Origin: Hartmannibacter diazotrophicus
GTDB taxonomy: Bacteria > Pseudomonadota > Alphaproteobacteria > Rhizobiales > Pleomorphomonadaceae
NCBI RefSeq assembly: GCF_900231165.1
Contig: NZ_LT960614.1
Coordinates: 468,550-532,549 of the forward strand
DNA: 64,000 nucleotides
Direction: 5' to 3'
Part shown: positions 17,771-26,418 of the stretch, one piece after another
Position numbering within the stretch: the stretch's first letter is position 1
Layout: each line of letters starts with the position of its first letter
Notes under the pieces: generated by a model
Told to the model about the DNA's origin: nothing
Databases searched by the model: none
What the model saw: only the letters and a program-made list of their open reading frames with translations
Made by a program: the position numbers and the translations under genes

Positions 17771-18952
17771 ATGAGTGAAGTCGCCGTCAAAACGCCGCTG
17801 CAGTATCTCGACAAGGCCATGGGAACGCTGCGTGATCTCGGTCTCGTTCCGGAAAAGTCCGAGGAATCGCCGATCGTCGGTCTGCTCGAAAAGATCGACG
17901 ACATCGCACCGGAAAAGATTGCCATCATCACCCGCACCCTGCAGCAGATGAGCATCTTCAACGAGGTCGTGCGCAACCAGGTGGCCGAGATGTCGATCGG
18001 CCAGCGCTACGAGACGATCTCCAAGGCCTTCGATTCGATCCGCGACGACGCCAAGTCCATGGTCGACCAGATCGAGGACGGCAAGATCGACATGTTCGAG
18101 CGCGCCACCAATGTCTGGATGAAGATTTCGCGCGGCGACATCGCTGGCCGCTTCGACGAGATCAAGGACACCTATCTGGAGGTCTCCAGGGACACGAAGG
18201 CCAATATCGAGCGCGAGCAGACCATTCTCGAGGCCTATCGCGATTTCCGCGGCGCGCTGAAGCACGGCGAAGTCGCGGCGCTGGAAATCCTCAAGGCCGC
18301 CGAGGCGAAGCTGGAGGCGGCCAAGGCCGGCCTGAAAATGGCCGCCGATGCCGTTTCGGCCTTCCCGGAAGGCGGAAACATTGCCGAGCGGGCCAAGCTG
18401 GAACTCGTGCGCGACGAACATCTGCGCCAGGTCCAGAACGAGGAAGGCCGCTATCAGGTCGCCAAGGACCTCGCCGACAACCTCACCATCAGCTACAACA
18501 CCTCCGAGGTGGTGATGGCCCGCCTCGTCCAGACGACGAATGCGAAGGAGCGGGTCTACCAGCAGGCGGTGTCCTTCTTCTCCACCAACGAGTCGGTGCT
18601 GACGGCGCTCAAGGCCTCCTTCACCGGTCTCTTCGGCCTGCATGAGGCGACCCAGACGCTGAACGAGATGAAGGAAGGCGTTTCCAAGTCGCTGGAAGTG
18701 CTGGCCGAGATCGGCGGCAAGGTTCAGGAAGAGGCGCTGAAGGCCGGCTACGGCCCGACCATTCGCGCCGATGCCGTCAAGAAGCTGGTCGACAGCGTCG
18801 TCAACTTCCAGACCAGATCCGTCGAGATCATCGCCGAGATGCGCGAGCAGTCGACCCGGAACAGCGAGGAAATTCGCAACGCTGTTGAGGATGGCAAGAA
18901 GCGGATCGCCAAGCTCGCCGAGGAAGGCAACGCACTGGTGATCGCGGGCTGA
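17771..18952 (+). CDS. TelA-like coiled-coil protein
   Basis: A 393-residue, almost wholly helical cytoplasmic protein without signal peptide or membrane segment. It resembles the TelA/KlaA toxic-anion-resistance family in size and general pattern: a central helical core (REQTILEAYRDFRGALKHGE) and a C-terminal run of Asn/Thr/Ser-rich amphipathic helices (SYNTSEVVMARLVQTTNAKE and FFSTNESVLTALKASF). TelA proteins are linked to tellurite and envelope-stress tolerance, but their mechanism is unknown. It starts an apparent operon with the next two genes (gaps of 22 and 7 bp). The start is set by AAAGGA 9 bases before the ATG. Similarity is judged by eye and is distant. Confidence 0.6.
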   Translation: MSEVAVKTPLQYLDKAMGTLRDLGLVPEKSEESPIVGLLEKIDDIAPEKIAIITRTLQQMSIFNEVVRNQVAEMSIGQRYETISKAFDSIRDDAKSMVDQIEDGKIDMFERATNVWMKISRGDIAGRFDEIKDTYLEVSRDTKANIEREQTILEAYRDFRGALKHGEVAALEILKAAEAKLEAAKAGLKMAADAVSAFPEGGNIAERAKLELVRDEHLRQVQNEEGRYQVAKDLADNLTISYNTSEVVMARLVQTTNAKERVYQQAVSFFSTNESVLTALKASFTGLFGLHEATQTLNEMKEGVSKSLEVLAEIGGKVQEEALKAGYGPTIRADAVKKLVDSVVNFQTRSVEIIAEMREQSTRNSEEIRNAVEDGKKRIAKLAEEGNALVIAG

Positions 18953-18974
18953 CGGCCCGACGACGGGGTCCGCC

Positions 18975-19934
18975 ATGGCCGACAGCACAGCCGCCACAAA
19001 TGCCTCTCCCGCCGCATCCGGCGGGCCGGCCCTCGACGAGCTCATGCTCGCGATGGACGTGGTCGACACGCTTCGCCATCAGGAAGACGTCGCCGAGCGT
19101 GAGCTGGCGCAGGACGGGCGTGACGAGACCCTGAAAGAGCGTCTGCGCCGCCTCTATGAAAGTCAGGGCCTCGAAGTCTCCGACGCGATCCTCGACGAGG
19201 GCATCAAGGCGCTCAAGGAGAGCCGCTTCACCTACGAGCCGACGCCCTCCAGCTTCTCGCGCGTTCTTGCGGGGATGTGGGTGCGACGCAGCCTTTACGG
19301 CAAGCTGCTGGCGGCGCTGGTCGTGGTTCTGGCGCTCTGGGTCGGCTGGTCCTCCTGGCAGCGGCAGTCGGCACAGCAGGCGGCAGAGGCCGCTCGCATC
19401 GAACTGACCGAGACGCTGCCGAACGAGATCGCCTCGACCGCCAAGGCCGCGCTTTCGGAGGCGACGACGGACGAGGCGCGCCAGCGGATCACGAGCCTTC
19501 AGACCGACGCGCAGGCCGTGCTCTCCCGCTCGGATGCTGCAGCGGCAAAGGCGGCGCTGTCGGTCCTGCAGCAGGTCCGCGTCCAGATGGCCGAAGTCTA
19601 CGACCTCAGGATCGTCTCGCGGCCGAATGAACAGAGCGGCGTCTACCGCATTCCCGACGTCAACACCGGCGCGCGGAATTATTACCTGATCGTCGAGGCG
19701 GTGACGCCGGACGGAAAGGTCCTTTCCGTGCCCATCCGCAGCGAGGAGGATGGCAAGACAACATCGGTGTCGAAGTGGGGCGTCCGCGTGCCGGAGGCGA
19801 CTTACGAGGCGGTCCGCCGCGACAAGACGGACGATGGTATCCTCCAGAACGACATTGTCGGCACGAAGCCGCGCGGAGCCCTGCAGCCGGTCTACAGGAT
19901 GGCTGTTTCGGGCGGCGCGATCACACAATGGTAG
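18975..19934 (+). CDS. DUF6384-like single-pass membrane protein
   Basis: A 319-residue protein. The N-terminal part (residues about 18-95) has the pattern LDELMLAMDVVDTLRHQE followed by a charged helical region. One membrane segment lies at about 108-127 (YGKLLAALVVVLALWVGW). A helical stalk (130-200) leads to a C-terminal beta-rich domain (residues 205-319) that would lie outside the inner membrane. The pattern matches what I recall as DUF6384; no biochemical function is known. It may anchor the two coiled-coil partners encoded either side to the membrane. Confidence 0.65.
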   Translation: MADSTAATNASPAASGGPALDELMLAMDVVDTLRHQEDVAERELAQDGRDETLKERLRRLYESQGLEVSDAILDEGIKALKESRFTYEPTPSSFSRVLAGMWVRRSLYGKLLAALVVVLALWVGWSSWQRQSAQQAAEAARIELTETLPNEIASTAKAALSEATTDEARQRITSLQTDAQAVLSRSDAAAAKAALSVLQQVRVQMAEVYDLRIVSRPNEQSGVYRIPDVNTGARNYYLIVEAVTPDGKVLSVPIRSEEDGKTTSVSKWGVRVPEATYEAVRRDKTDDGILQNDIVGTKPRGALQPVYRMAVSGGAITQW

Positions 19935-19941
19935 GGCAACG

Positions 19942-21336
19942 ATGATCAGCGTTTTCGATGCCTTGAGTTCCATTGACCAGGCGAGCAAGGGTCTGCGCAG
20001 CGACGAGGACCGGCTTGACCGGATCATCGAGACCGCGACGGCAGAAATGGCCCGGCTGCGCGCCGAACAGGCCGATCTCTTCCGCCAGCTCGCCCGCATC
20101 CGGATGGATGCGCTGCGGCAGAACCATGTCATCGGCACGCTCGACGATGCCGAGCAGCGGGCCCTTGCCGCGATTGAAGAACAGAAGACCAAGCTGGAGG
20201 CGCTGGCCAAGCACCGCGAAACCGTGTCGGCCGGCCTTGCGAAGGCGCAGGAGGACCGGACTGCAAAGGCCAAGGCGGTCGTGGATGCGGCCGACGCCAT
20301 TGCCGCTCTTACTGACGCGACCGAGAAGCGGATGGCGGGCGACGTCGACTGGCAGGCGCAAGCCGCGCATCTTTCCGGGGCCCAGGCCCGTGCGGAGGCT
20401 GCCGACACGAAGGCGGCCCAGTCCGAGGCCGACCGCGACGGGAAGTCGAAGCCCTATCTCGCCGATCCGCTCTTCGTCTACCTGTGGGGCCGTGGCTACG
20501 GCACCTCGGCCTACCGGGCCGGGCCGATTGTGCGCCTTGGCGACGGCTATGTGGCCAGGGTCGTCAACTACGAGCCGGCCCGGCGGAATTACTTCGGCCT
20601 GACGGAAATCCCGAAGCGGCTGCGCGATCACGCCGAGCGCCTGAAGGCGATGGTCGCCGAAGAAGACGCAAAGCTGGAGGCGCTGGAGCGCAAGGCTCTG
20701 GAAGACAACGGCATCGTGGCGCTGGAAAAAGCCCATGAGGATGCCGAGGCCGCCCTGCAGGAGACGGATCGCAGGGTCGCCGATCTGGAGCGCGAGAGTG
20801 CGGCGCTGGAGGAGGAGCGCACCGCCCTTCTCGGCGAGAGCGGCCCCTGGGGACAGTCGGGCGTCCTCAACGATCTGGCCAATTCCATGCAGCGCGAGGA
20901 TCTGCGCGTTCTGTTGCGCGAGGCGCTCGATACGCCGAGCGAGGAGGACGAACGCATCGTCCGCCGGCTCCAGGCCATCGAGGGCGAGTTGGCTAAGCAG
21001 CAGAAGTCGGCCGAAGACGCGCGGCAGGCGACCGTCGCCCTGGCCCGCAAGAAGGCGGAACTTCAGCGCTCCCGCGAGGAAACCCGCCGCTACGAGCGGC
21101 AGGGCGGCGGCTTCAGCAACGAAAAGCTGATTGGCGATATCCTCGGCGGCATCATCGGCGGCGTCCTGTCGTCGCGGGAACTGCGCGATGCGCTGCGCAG
21201 CGGCTACCGGCAGGGCGGCAATCCCTTCAACCTTCCGACACGCCCGGGCGGCGGCGTCTTCGGCGGCTCGCGAGGCCCCACCAGACGCCCGCCATCGAGT
21301 GGCGGCGGCGGCTTCCGCACCGGCGGCGGCTTCTGA
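19942..21336 (+). CDS. Large coiled-coil protein with glycine-rich tail
   Basis: A 464-residue protein: an N-terminal coiled coil (residues 15-170), a compact segment at about 175-240 with many aromatics (ADPLFVYLWGRGYGTSAYRA, YEPARRNYFGLTEIP), a second coiled coil (210-410), a GDILGGIIGGVL glycine-zipper-like stretch near 400, and a Gly/Pro/Arg-rich tail ending GGGGFRTGGGF. The tail recalls the glycine-rich ends of TPM-domain membrane proteins, though no TPM domain is present. It starts 7 bp after the previous stop. No established family was recognised. Confidence 0.6.
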   Translation: MISVFDALSSIDQASKGLRSDEDRLDRIIETATAEMARLRAEQADLFRQLARIRMDALRQNHVIGTLDDAEQRALAAIEEQKTKLEALAKHRETVSAGLAKAQEDRTAKAKAVVDAADAIAALTDATEKRMAGDVDWQAQAAHLSGAQARAEAADTKAAQSEADRDGKSKPYLADPLFVYLWGRGYGTSAYRAGPIVRLGDGYVARVVNYEPARRNYFGLTEIPKRLRDHAERLKAMVAEEDAKLEALERKALEDNGIVALEKAHEDAEAALQETDRRVADLERESAALEEERTALLGESGPWGQSGVLNDLANSMQREDLRVLLREALDTPSEEDERIVRRLQAIEGELAKQQKSAEDARQATVALARKKAELQRSREETRRYERQGGGFSNEKLIGDILGGIIGGVLSSRELRDALRSGYRQGGNPFNLPTRPGGGVFGGSRGPTRRPPSSGGGGFRTGGGF

Positions 21337-21423
21337 GGCGACGTCGCTCGAACGCGCGGCGTCAAAGTCGTGCAAGCGGCCCGCAATCGGAAGGCGGGCT
21401 CGATAGCACCCAGAGGATCGCGC

Positions 21424-23076
21424 CTAGAGCCCCTGCTGCAGGAACTGGTGGATCGCCTGGACGACGACGGAGCCTTCGCCGACGGCCGAGGCGACGCGCT
21501 TGACCGATCCGCCCCGCACGTCCCCGACGGCGAAGATGCCAGACCGGGACGTCGCATAGGGCGTCGTTGCCGGGCTTTTCACGCATTGGGCGCCGGTGTG
21601 GACGAAACCGTTGCGATCGAGATCGATGCACCCCTCCAGCCACTCCGTGTTGGGCGAGGCGCCGATCATCACGAAGAGGCCTCCGACCGGAACCTGCCTG
21701 GTTGCGCCGTTTTCGCGATCCATCCAGGTGACGCTTTCGAGCCGGTCTCCGCCGTCCAGCGCGGCGATCTCGCACGGGTGATGGACGGTGATCTGCGACG
21801 ACCGCTCGATGCGCTGGACGAGATAGTCCGACATCGACGTGGCGATGCCGCGCCGGATCAGCATGTGGACGTGACGGCAGCTGCGCGAGAGAAAGACGGC
21901 TGCCTGTCCTGCCGAATTGCCGCCGCCGACCACGACGATGTCCTGGCCGGAACACACCTGCGCCTCCATCGCTGTCGCGGCATAATGAACGCCGTTGCCC
22001 TCGAAGCGGTCGTAATTCTCGGCGGAAAGACGGCGATAGCGGGCACCGGTCGCAATCACCACGGATCGGGCAAGGACGGACTGGCCGTCGTCCAGCGTGA
22101 GGCGATAGGGATAGACCGAGCAGTCGATGCCGGTGACGGAACGGGAAACGGAAAGCCGGGCACCGAACTTCTGCGCCTGGATATGCGCGCGGCCGGCCAG
22201 CGCCATGCCGGAGATGCCGGTCGGAAAGCCGAGATAATTCTCGATCTTCGACGAGGTGCCGGCCTGTCCGCCGGGCGCGAGCGGTTCCAGAACGATGGTC
22301 TTTAGCCCTTCGGAGGCCGCATAGACCGCGGCGGCGAGCCCGGCCGGCCCGGCCCCGGCAACGGCCACGTCATAGACGACGCCGGGCTCCGGCGGTTCCG
22401 AAATGCCGAGCGCATCGGCAAGCTGGCAGTTGCCCGGCTTCTTCAGGATGGAGCGGTCCGGCGCAACGACGATCGGTAGGTCGTCCTCGGTGATGCCGAG
22501 ATCGCGCAGGAGATCGGCGGCGGTGGCGTCGCTGTCGGTGTCCACCATCTCGATGGGATAGACGTTCCGGCTCAGAAACCGCCTCAGGCGAAGAACCTCT
22601 GAATTTCCGCCCCGGCCGACGAGCAGGACACCGCCCCTGGAGTGGCGGATGAAGCCCACCCGGCGCAGGATATAGGCGCGGATGATGATCTCGCCGATAT
22701 CGGGTTCGCCGACGAGAAAGGTGCGAAAGTCCGCATTGGCGATCCTGAGCAGCCGCGCTCCCGGCCGGGCGATGCCGCCGAGAAGAACCTTGCGCTGGTT
22801 GAAGAGGTTCTGCTCGCCGGTGAACTGGCCCTGCCCGTAGGCGTAGACGTTCGTTCGCCCGGTGCGAAAGTCGTCCGCGACGATGTCGACATGGCCATCG
22901 AGGACGAGAAAGAAATCGATATTGCGCTGTCCGCGTTCGAAGAGAACGGCCGGCTCGGAGAACGTCTCCTCGCGCCCGTAGGCAAGGGCGCGCTCGATCA
23001 TTTCGTCGGAAAGGCGCGGAAAGGTCTGGGCTTCCCGCCGCCAGGGGTCGGTCGGATCATCGGCCATGGCCGCCAT
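21424..23076 (-). CDS. Cyclic-nucleotide-sensing thioredoxin-reductase-like flavoprotein
   Basis: A 550-residue fusion. Residues 25-140 form a cyclic-nucleotide-binding domain (FFLVLDGHVDIVADDF, FTGEQNLF). Residues about 145-225 look like a thioredoxin-fold linker. The rest is a TrxR-like FAD/NAD(P)H domain with GAGPAG at 241-246, APGGQAGTSSKIENYLGFP and VVVGGGNSAGQAA. The CxxC of true thioredoxin reductases is replaced by YAATAMEA, so disulfide exchange through that site is not possible. The ATG at 23076 is preferred because GGGAGG lies about 10 bases upstream. It is 62 bp downstream of dps and probably cotranscribed. Confidence 0.88.
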   Translation of the reverse strand: MAAMADDPTDPWRREAQTFPRLSDEMIERALAYGREETFSEPAVLFERGQRNIDFFLVLDGHVDIVADDFRTGRTNVYAYGQGQFTGEQNLFNQRKVLLGGIARPGARLLRIANADFRTFLVGEPDIGEIIIRAYILRRVGFIRHSRGGVLLVGRGGNSEVLRLRRFLSRNVYPIEMVDTDSDATAADLLRDLGITEDDLPIVVAPDRSILKKPGNCQLADALGISEPPEPGVVYDVAVAGAGPAGLAAAVYAASEGLKTIVLEPLAPGGQAGTSSKIENYLGFPTGISGMALAGRAHIQAQKFGARLSVSRSVTGIDCSVYPYRLTLDDGQSVLARSVVIATGARYRRLSAENYDRFEGNGVHYAATAMEAQVCSGQDIVVVGGGNSAGQAAVFLSRSCRHVHMLIRRGIATSMSDYLVQRIERSSQITVHHPCEIAALDGGDRLESVTWMDRENGATRQVPVGGLFVMIGASPNTEWLEGCIDLDRNGFVHTGAQCVKSPATTPYATSRSGIFAVGDVRGGSVKRVASAVGEGSVVVQAIHQFLQQGL

Positions 23077-23138
23077 GCTGCTTGTGCCTCCCATCCGTGA
23101 AGACGCGGCGGCCGCGGGGATGCGGCCGCGCCGGTCGC

Positions 23139-23657
23139 TTACTGGTTCGTATCCCGCAACGTTTCGAACAGGAACCAGACGCGCTGCTCGCTCTCGTCGA
23201 TCCAGTTCTCCAGCAGGCTCGCGGTGGCGACATCGCCATATTCGTCGCAAAGATCATGCATCGAACGCATGCTCGCGACCAGCGCCGCGTTGTCCTCGCG
23301 CAGTTCCGCGAGCATTTCGTGCGGGTGCACGAAGTCGGCGTCATTGTCCTTGATCCGCTGGCGGCGGGAAATGTCGCCGACCGACCTCAGCGTCGGCGCG
23401 CCGAGCTTGCGGGCCCGCTCCGCGAGAGGGTCGGTCATCGCGAGGATCTGGCCGCTCTGGTCATCGAGCAGGAGATGGTAGTCGCGGAAATGGGAGCCGG
23501 TCATGTGCCAGTGAAAATTCTTCGTCTTCATGTAGAGAGCGAAGATGTCGGCAAGCAGCACGGCGGCAGCCGCGCCGATGTCTCTGGTGGCATCGCCGCC
23601 GAGGCCGGTCGGGGTCTTGAGGTCGAAGGTTCTGCGGGTTTTGACGGTTTTGTCCAT
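23139..23657 (-). CDS. dps: Dps/ferritin-like DNA-protecting protein
   Basis: A 172-residue Dps-family protein. The ferroxidase-site pattern is visible: NFHWHMTGSHFRDYHLLLDD followed by ILAMTDPLAERARKLG, and a C-terminal helix with the NWIDESEQR motif. Dps dodecamers oxidise and store iron with peroxide and coat DNA under stress. AAGGACC is 6 bases upstream of the ATG. Its neighbours (TrxR-like flavoprotein, chloroperoxidase-like hydrolase) support an oxidative-stress setting. Confidence 0.93.
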   Translation of the reverse strand: MDKTVKTRRTFDLKTPTGLGGDATRDIGAAAAVLLADIFALYMKTKNFHWHMTGSHFRDYHLLLDDQSGQILAMTDPLAERARKLGAPTLRSVGDISRRQRIKDNDADFVHPHEMLAELREDNAALVASMRSMHDLCDEYGDVATASLLENWIDESEQRVWFLFETLRDTNQ

Positions 23658-23818
23658 GAGTCTGGTCCTTTCGATCCGTGACGTCGGCGAGACCGTCGTC
23701 GGTGATCCGGCGTGAATACTGGGAGTGACGCGTCGGCGTCGTCTTGTCGGCAGCGCCTGCAGGTCGCCCGAGGTTTGTCCAACTCCCCTGGGCGTCTTCG
23801 CCGCGTCTGCGGACGCTG

Positions 23819-24505
23819 TCAGGCCGCCACCTTCGCCTCTTCTCCCGTATGCGCGACAAAGGCGAGCGCGATCAGAAGGGGCGGCAGGACGAAGCACCAG
23901 GTCGGCGAGGCGACATAGGCGAGGGCGCCCGCCGCGCATCCGAGCGCGAAGCTGACGAGCGCACCGGCGAAACGCTTCAGCCGGCCCTTCACCTCGCTGA
24001 TGTGATCGGTGGCCGTGCCGGCGGCAAGGTCGGCAAGATCGATCATGATCTGCGTCGTCGTGCCGGTCATCAGCGTCGTCGGCGGCAGTTTGGCGAGATG
24101 CGCCCGGTGCAGGCCGTTCTGGATCGCCATTGCGGTCACGAGCGTCATGCCGATGGCAATGGCCGCCGGACTGTCGCCGTTCGACACGGGACCGTGGAAG
24201 AAGGCGGCAATTGCGGCGACGGTGAACAGCACCAGCTTCAGCGCGAGAAGCGTGGTGATGGCCTTCTGGCCTTCCAGCCCCAGCTTCAGCGAGAGGATGC
24301 GCGTCAGGAGGATCACGATGCAGAAGACGGGCAGGGCGAGCAGCTTGGCAATGACGCCGCTGGTTCCGAAGGCCAGGGCCGCACCCAGCGTCACGAAGTT
24401 GCCGGTGACATGGGCGGTGAAGAGGCCGGCAAGGGCGAGAAAGCCCATGGTGTCGACATAGCCGCCGTTGAAGCTCAGAAGCACGCCGAGAGAGGGTCTG
24501 GTCAT
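23819..24505 (-). CDS. DUF1275 (YoaK-type) membrane protein
   Basis: A 228-residue protein with six hydrophobic segments and DUF1275 features: GGYVDTMGFLALAGLFTAHV and TGNFVTLG near the N terminus, then MAIQNGLHRAHLAKLPPTTL and MTGTTTQIMIDL. The function of the family is not established. The ATG at 24505 follows GGGGAA. It sits between a GC-rich hairpin after the hydrolase gene and the dps gene on the same strand. Confidence 0.88.
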   Translation of the reverse strand: MTRPSLGVLLSFNGGYVDTMGFLALAGLFTAHVTGNFVTLGAALAFGTSGVIAKLLALPVFCIVILLTRILSLKLGLEGQKAITTLLALKLVLFTVAAIAAFFHGPVSNGDSPAAIAIGMTLVTAMAIQNGLHRAHLAKLPPTTLMTGTTTQIMIDLADLAAGTATDHISEVKGRLKRFAGALVSFALGCAAGALAYVASPTWCFVLPPLLIALAFVAHTGEEAKVAA

Positions 24506-24556
24506 CGAAGTTCCCCGTTCCGTGAGGCCGCAGGATGGTGCGCCGAAATGAGAGCG

Positions 24557-24584
24557 GGAGCGGGGGCGAAGACGCCCCCGCTCC
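24557..24584 (-). terminator. GC-rich hairpin after the chloroperoxidase-like gene
   Basis: GGAGCGGGGGCG (24557-24568) and CGCCCCCGCTCC (24573-24584) form a perfect 12-bp stem with a 4-base loop, 50 bases downstream of the hydrolase stop on the - strand. It lacks a strong T-tract but is a good candidate for ending or stabilising that transcript. Confidence 0.6.
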
Positions 24585-24633
24585 GCACGGGTCGATCGTC
24601 GCGCTCCGTCCGGCGGAACGCGGTCAGGAAGGG

Positions 24634-25617
24634 TCAGCTCTGGATGAAGGCGAGCAGATCGGGGTTGATCACATCGGCATGGGTGGTCAGCATGCCGTGC
24701 GGGAAACCCTCGTAGACCTTGAGCGTGCCGTTCTTGAGGAGCTTGACCGAGAGAAGGGCGCTGTCGTCGATCGGCACGATCTGGTCGTCGTTGCCGTGCA
24801 TGACAAGCGTCGGCACGGAGATCGCCTTCAGGTCCTCGGTCTGGTCGGTTTCCGAGAAGGCCTTGATGCCGTCGTAGTGGGCCTTGGCGCTGCCGATCAT
24901 GCCCTGACGCCACCAGTTCTGGATGACGCCCGGATAGACCTTAGCGCCCTCGCGGTTGAAGCCGTAGAACGGCCCGGTGGGCACGTCGAGGAAGAACTGC
25001 GCACGGTTTGCGGCGAGCGCGGTGCGGAAGCCGTCGAACACCTCAAGCGGCAGGCCGCCGGGGTTGGACGCGGTCTTGACCATGATCGGCGGCACGGCGC
25101 TGACAAGCACGGCCTTGGCGACACGGCCCTGCGGTTCGCCGAACTTGGCGACGTAGCGGGCGACCTCACCGCCACCGGTGGAGTGACCGATGTGGACGGA
25201 ATTCTTCAGGTCGAGGTGTTCGAACACGGCGGACGCGTCGGCCGCGTAATGGTCCATGTCATGACCGTCGGAGACCTGCGACGACCGGCCGTGGCCGCGG
25301 CGATCATGAGCAATGACGCGAAAGCCCTTGTTCACGAAGTAGAGCATCTGGGCGTCCCAGTCGTCGGACGACAACGGCCATCCGTGGTGGAACACGATCG
25401 GCTGGGCATCCTTGGGGCCCCAGTCCTTGTAGAAGATGTTGACGCCGTCCTTGGTGGTAACGAATGCACCTGACATGGTGTTGTCTCCTTCGATGTTGGT
25501 GGCGGCGACCGCGGCGACGGTCGGCAGGCCGATGGCAAGGGAAGCTGTGAGCGTCGCACTGCCGAGGAGGGCAGTCCGGCGGGTGATCGAGGCGGTCTCG
25601 ATGGCAGTGCCCATCAT
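24634..25617 (-). CDS. Tat-exported alpha/beta hydrolase, non-haem chloroperoxidase type
   Basis: A 327-residue protein. Residues 1-45 form a likely Tat signal (SITRRTALLGSATLTASLAI, ending AVAA), followed by a 280-residue hydrolase. The catalytic triad is Ser146 in GHSTGGG, the Asp in HGNDDQIVP and the His in GFPHGM. Cofactor-free haloperoxidases and related perhydrolases have this form. Inside the gene, AAGGAGACAACACC precedes ATG codon 48 (25476), exactly where the mature enzyme begins, so a cytosolic form may also be made. A 36-bp inverted repeat lies just upstream of the first ATG. Confidence 0.88.
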   Translation of the reverse strand: MMGTAIETASITRRTALLGSATLTASLAIGLPTVAAVAATNIEGDNTMSGAFVTTKDGVNIFYKDWGPKDAQPIVFHHGWPLSSDDWDAQMLYFVNKGFRVIAHDRRGHGRSSQVSDGHDMDHYAADASAVFEHLDLKNSVHIGHSTGGGEVARYVAKFGEPQGRVAKAVLVSAVPPIMVKTASNPGGLPLEVFDGFRTALAANRAQFFLDVPTGPFYGFNREGAKVYPGVIQNWWRQGMIGSAKAHYDGIKAFSETDQTEDLKAISVPTLVMHGNDDQIVPIDDSALLSVKLLKNGTLKVYEGFPHGMLTTHADVINPDLLAFIQS

Positions 25618-25641
25618 GATTGATGTCCTTGTATGAATTGA

Positions 25642-25677
25642 GTGTGCAATTCAATTGATAGCAATTAAGTTGCACAC
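25642..25677. promoter_or_regulatory. Large inverted repeat, probable operator
   Basis: GTGTGCAATTCAATTG (25642-25657) and CAATTAAGTTGCACAC (25662-25677) match in 14 of 16 pairs around a 4-base centre. It sits 25-60 bases upstream of the chloroperoxidase-like start, where a repressor would block transcription. The AATTG-rich core resembles operators of MarR/OhrR-type redox regulators, but no such regulator is encoded nearby. Confidence 0.65.
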
Positions 25678-25941
25678 AATAGATATTTCCGGATGGGGCG
25701 TGCTGTCAACCGCAATCGACGCCCTCTCGAAACCGTGATCGGGCGTGAACGCCCGTGAACTCCGATGATCCGGCCGCCGGTCGTTGGGGATGCTCCGTCC
25801 GACCGTCTTCTGTCTTTTCGCATCGCGGATCTTGGCGATCTTGTGGGTTCGTCCGGCCTTTTGAATGATCCCCGTCCGGATCGCCGGTGCCGATGTGGGC
25901 AGCGTCGAAGGATGACGACGGCGAACGCATTGGGGCGGGTG
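25678..25941. other. Intergenic region between the chloroperoxidase-like gene and doxX
   Basis: With the operator it forms a gap of about 320 bp. No gene is supported; short open frames on both strands lack motifs or ribosome binding sites. It separates the DoxX-amidohydrolase unit from an independently regulated hydrolase. Confidence 0.5.
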
Positions 25942-26415
25942 TCATCGCCCTGCGTCCGAGGCAGACCGCGCATTCCGTCGGGACAGATCCTGCCCGGCGA
26001 CGAGCACGAAGGCGCCGGCGAGCCCAACGTGTTCGAAAAAGGCGTTCATCGCCATCGATCGCTCCAGGCCGGGCGGCAGTTCCCAGAATCGCAGGACGAG
26101 CGATGTTGCGGCGAGCGTGAAGCCGGCAAGCGCCAGCGCGCCGAACCAGCGCCAGTATCCCGTGAGGACGAGGGCTGACATGGCGAGTTCGAAAGCGATG
26201 ACGACTGCGGCGAAGACGGGTGCCGGCGTCAGCCCGAAATGCTGCATCTCGGCGATGGCGCCGCTGAAATCCACCAGCTTGACGATGGGCCCCTGGATGT
26301 AGGCGGCGCAAAGCGCCAGCAAAGCCAGTTCGCCAGCAAAGGGCGCGGTCAGCACCCGTGCGGCCAACAGGCGGAGTGCGCCATCTTTCGCATCGGTGAT
26401 CGGCGACGTTTCCAT
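25942..26415 (-). CDS. DoxX family membrane protein
   Basis: A 157-residue protein with four hydrophobic segments and the DoxX pattern: PFAGELALLALCAAYIQGPI, MQHFGLTPAPVFAAVVIAFE, ALVLTGYWRWFGALALAGFT and FFEHVGLAGAFVLVA. DoxX-like proteins take part in oxidative-stress and thiosulfate-quinone systems, with poorly defined chemistry. It begins 3 bases after the amidohydrolase stop, so it is translationally coupled to that gene. Confidence 0.88.
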   Translation of the reverse strand: METSPITDAKDGALRLLAARVLTAPFAGELALLALCAAYIQGPIVKLVDFSGAIAEMQHFGLTPAPVFAAVVIAFELAMSALVLTGYWRWFGALALAGFTLAATSLVLRFWELPPGLERSMAMNAFFEHVGLAGAFVLVAGQDLSRRNARSASDAGR

Positions 26416-26418
26416 CTC

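Noticed and set aside
21379..21399. GCCCGC/GCGGGC stem between converging genes
   Set aside because: Six base pairs without a T-tract; not strong enough to list as a terminator.
25765..26178. Open frame across the gap between the chloroperoxidase-like gene and doxX
   Set aside because: It runs into and is antisense to doxX and shows no family motif.
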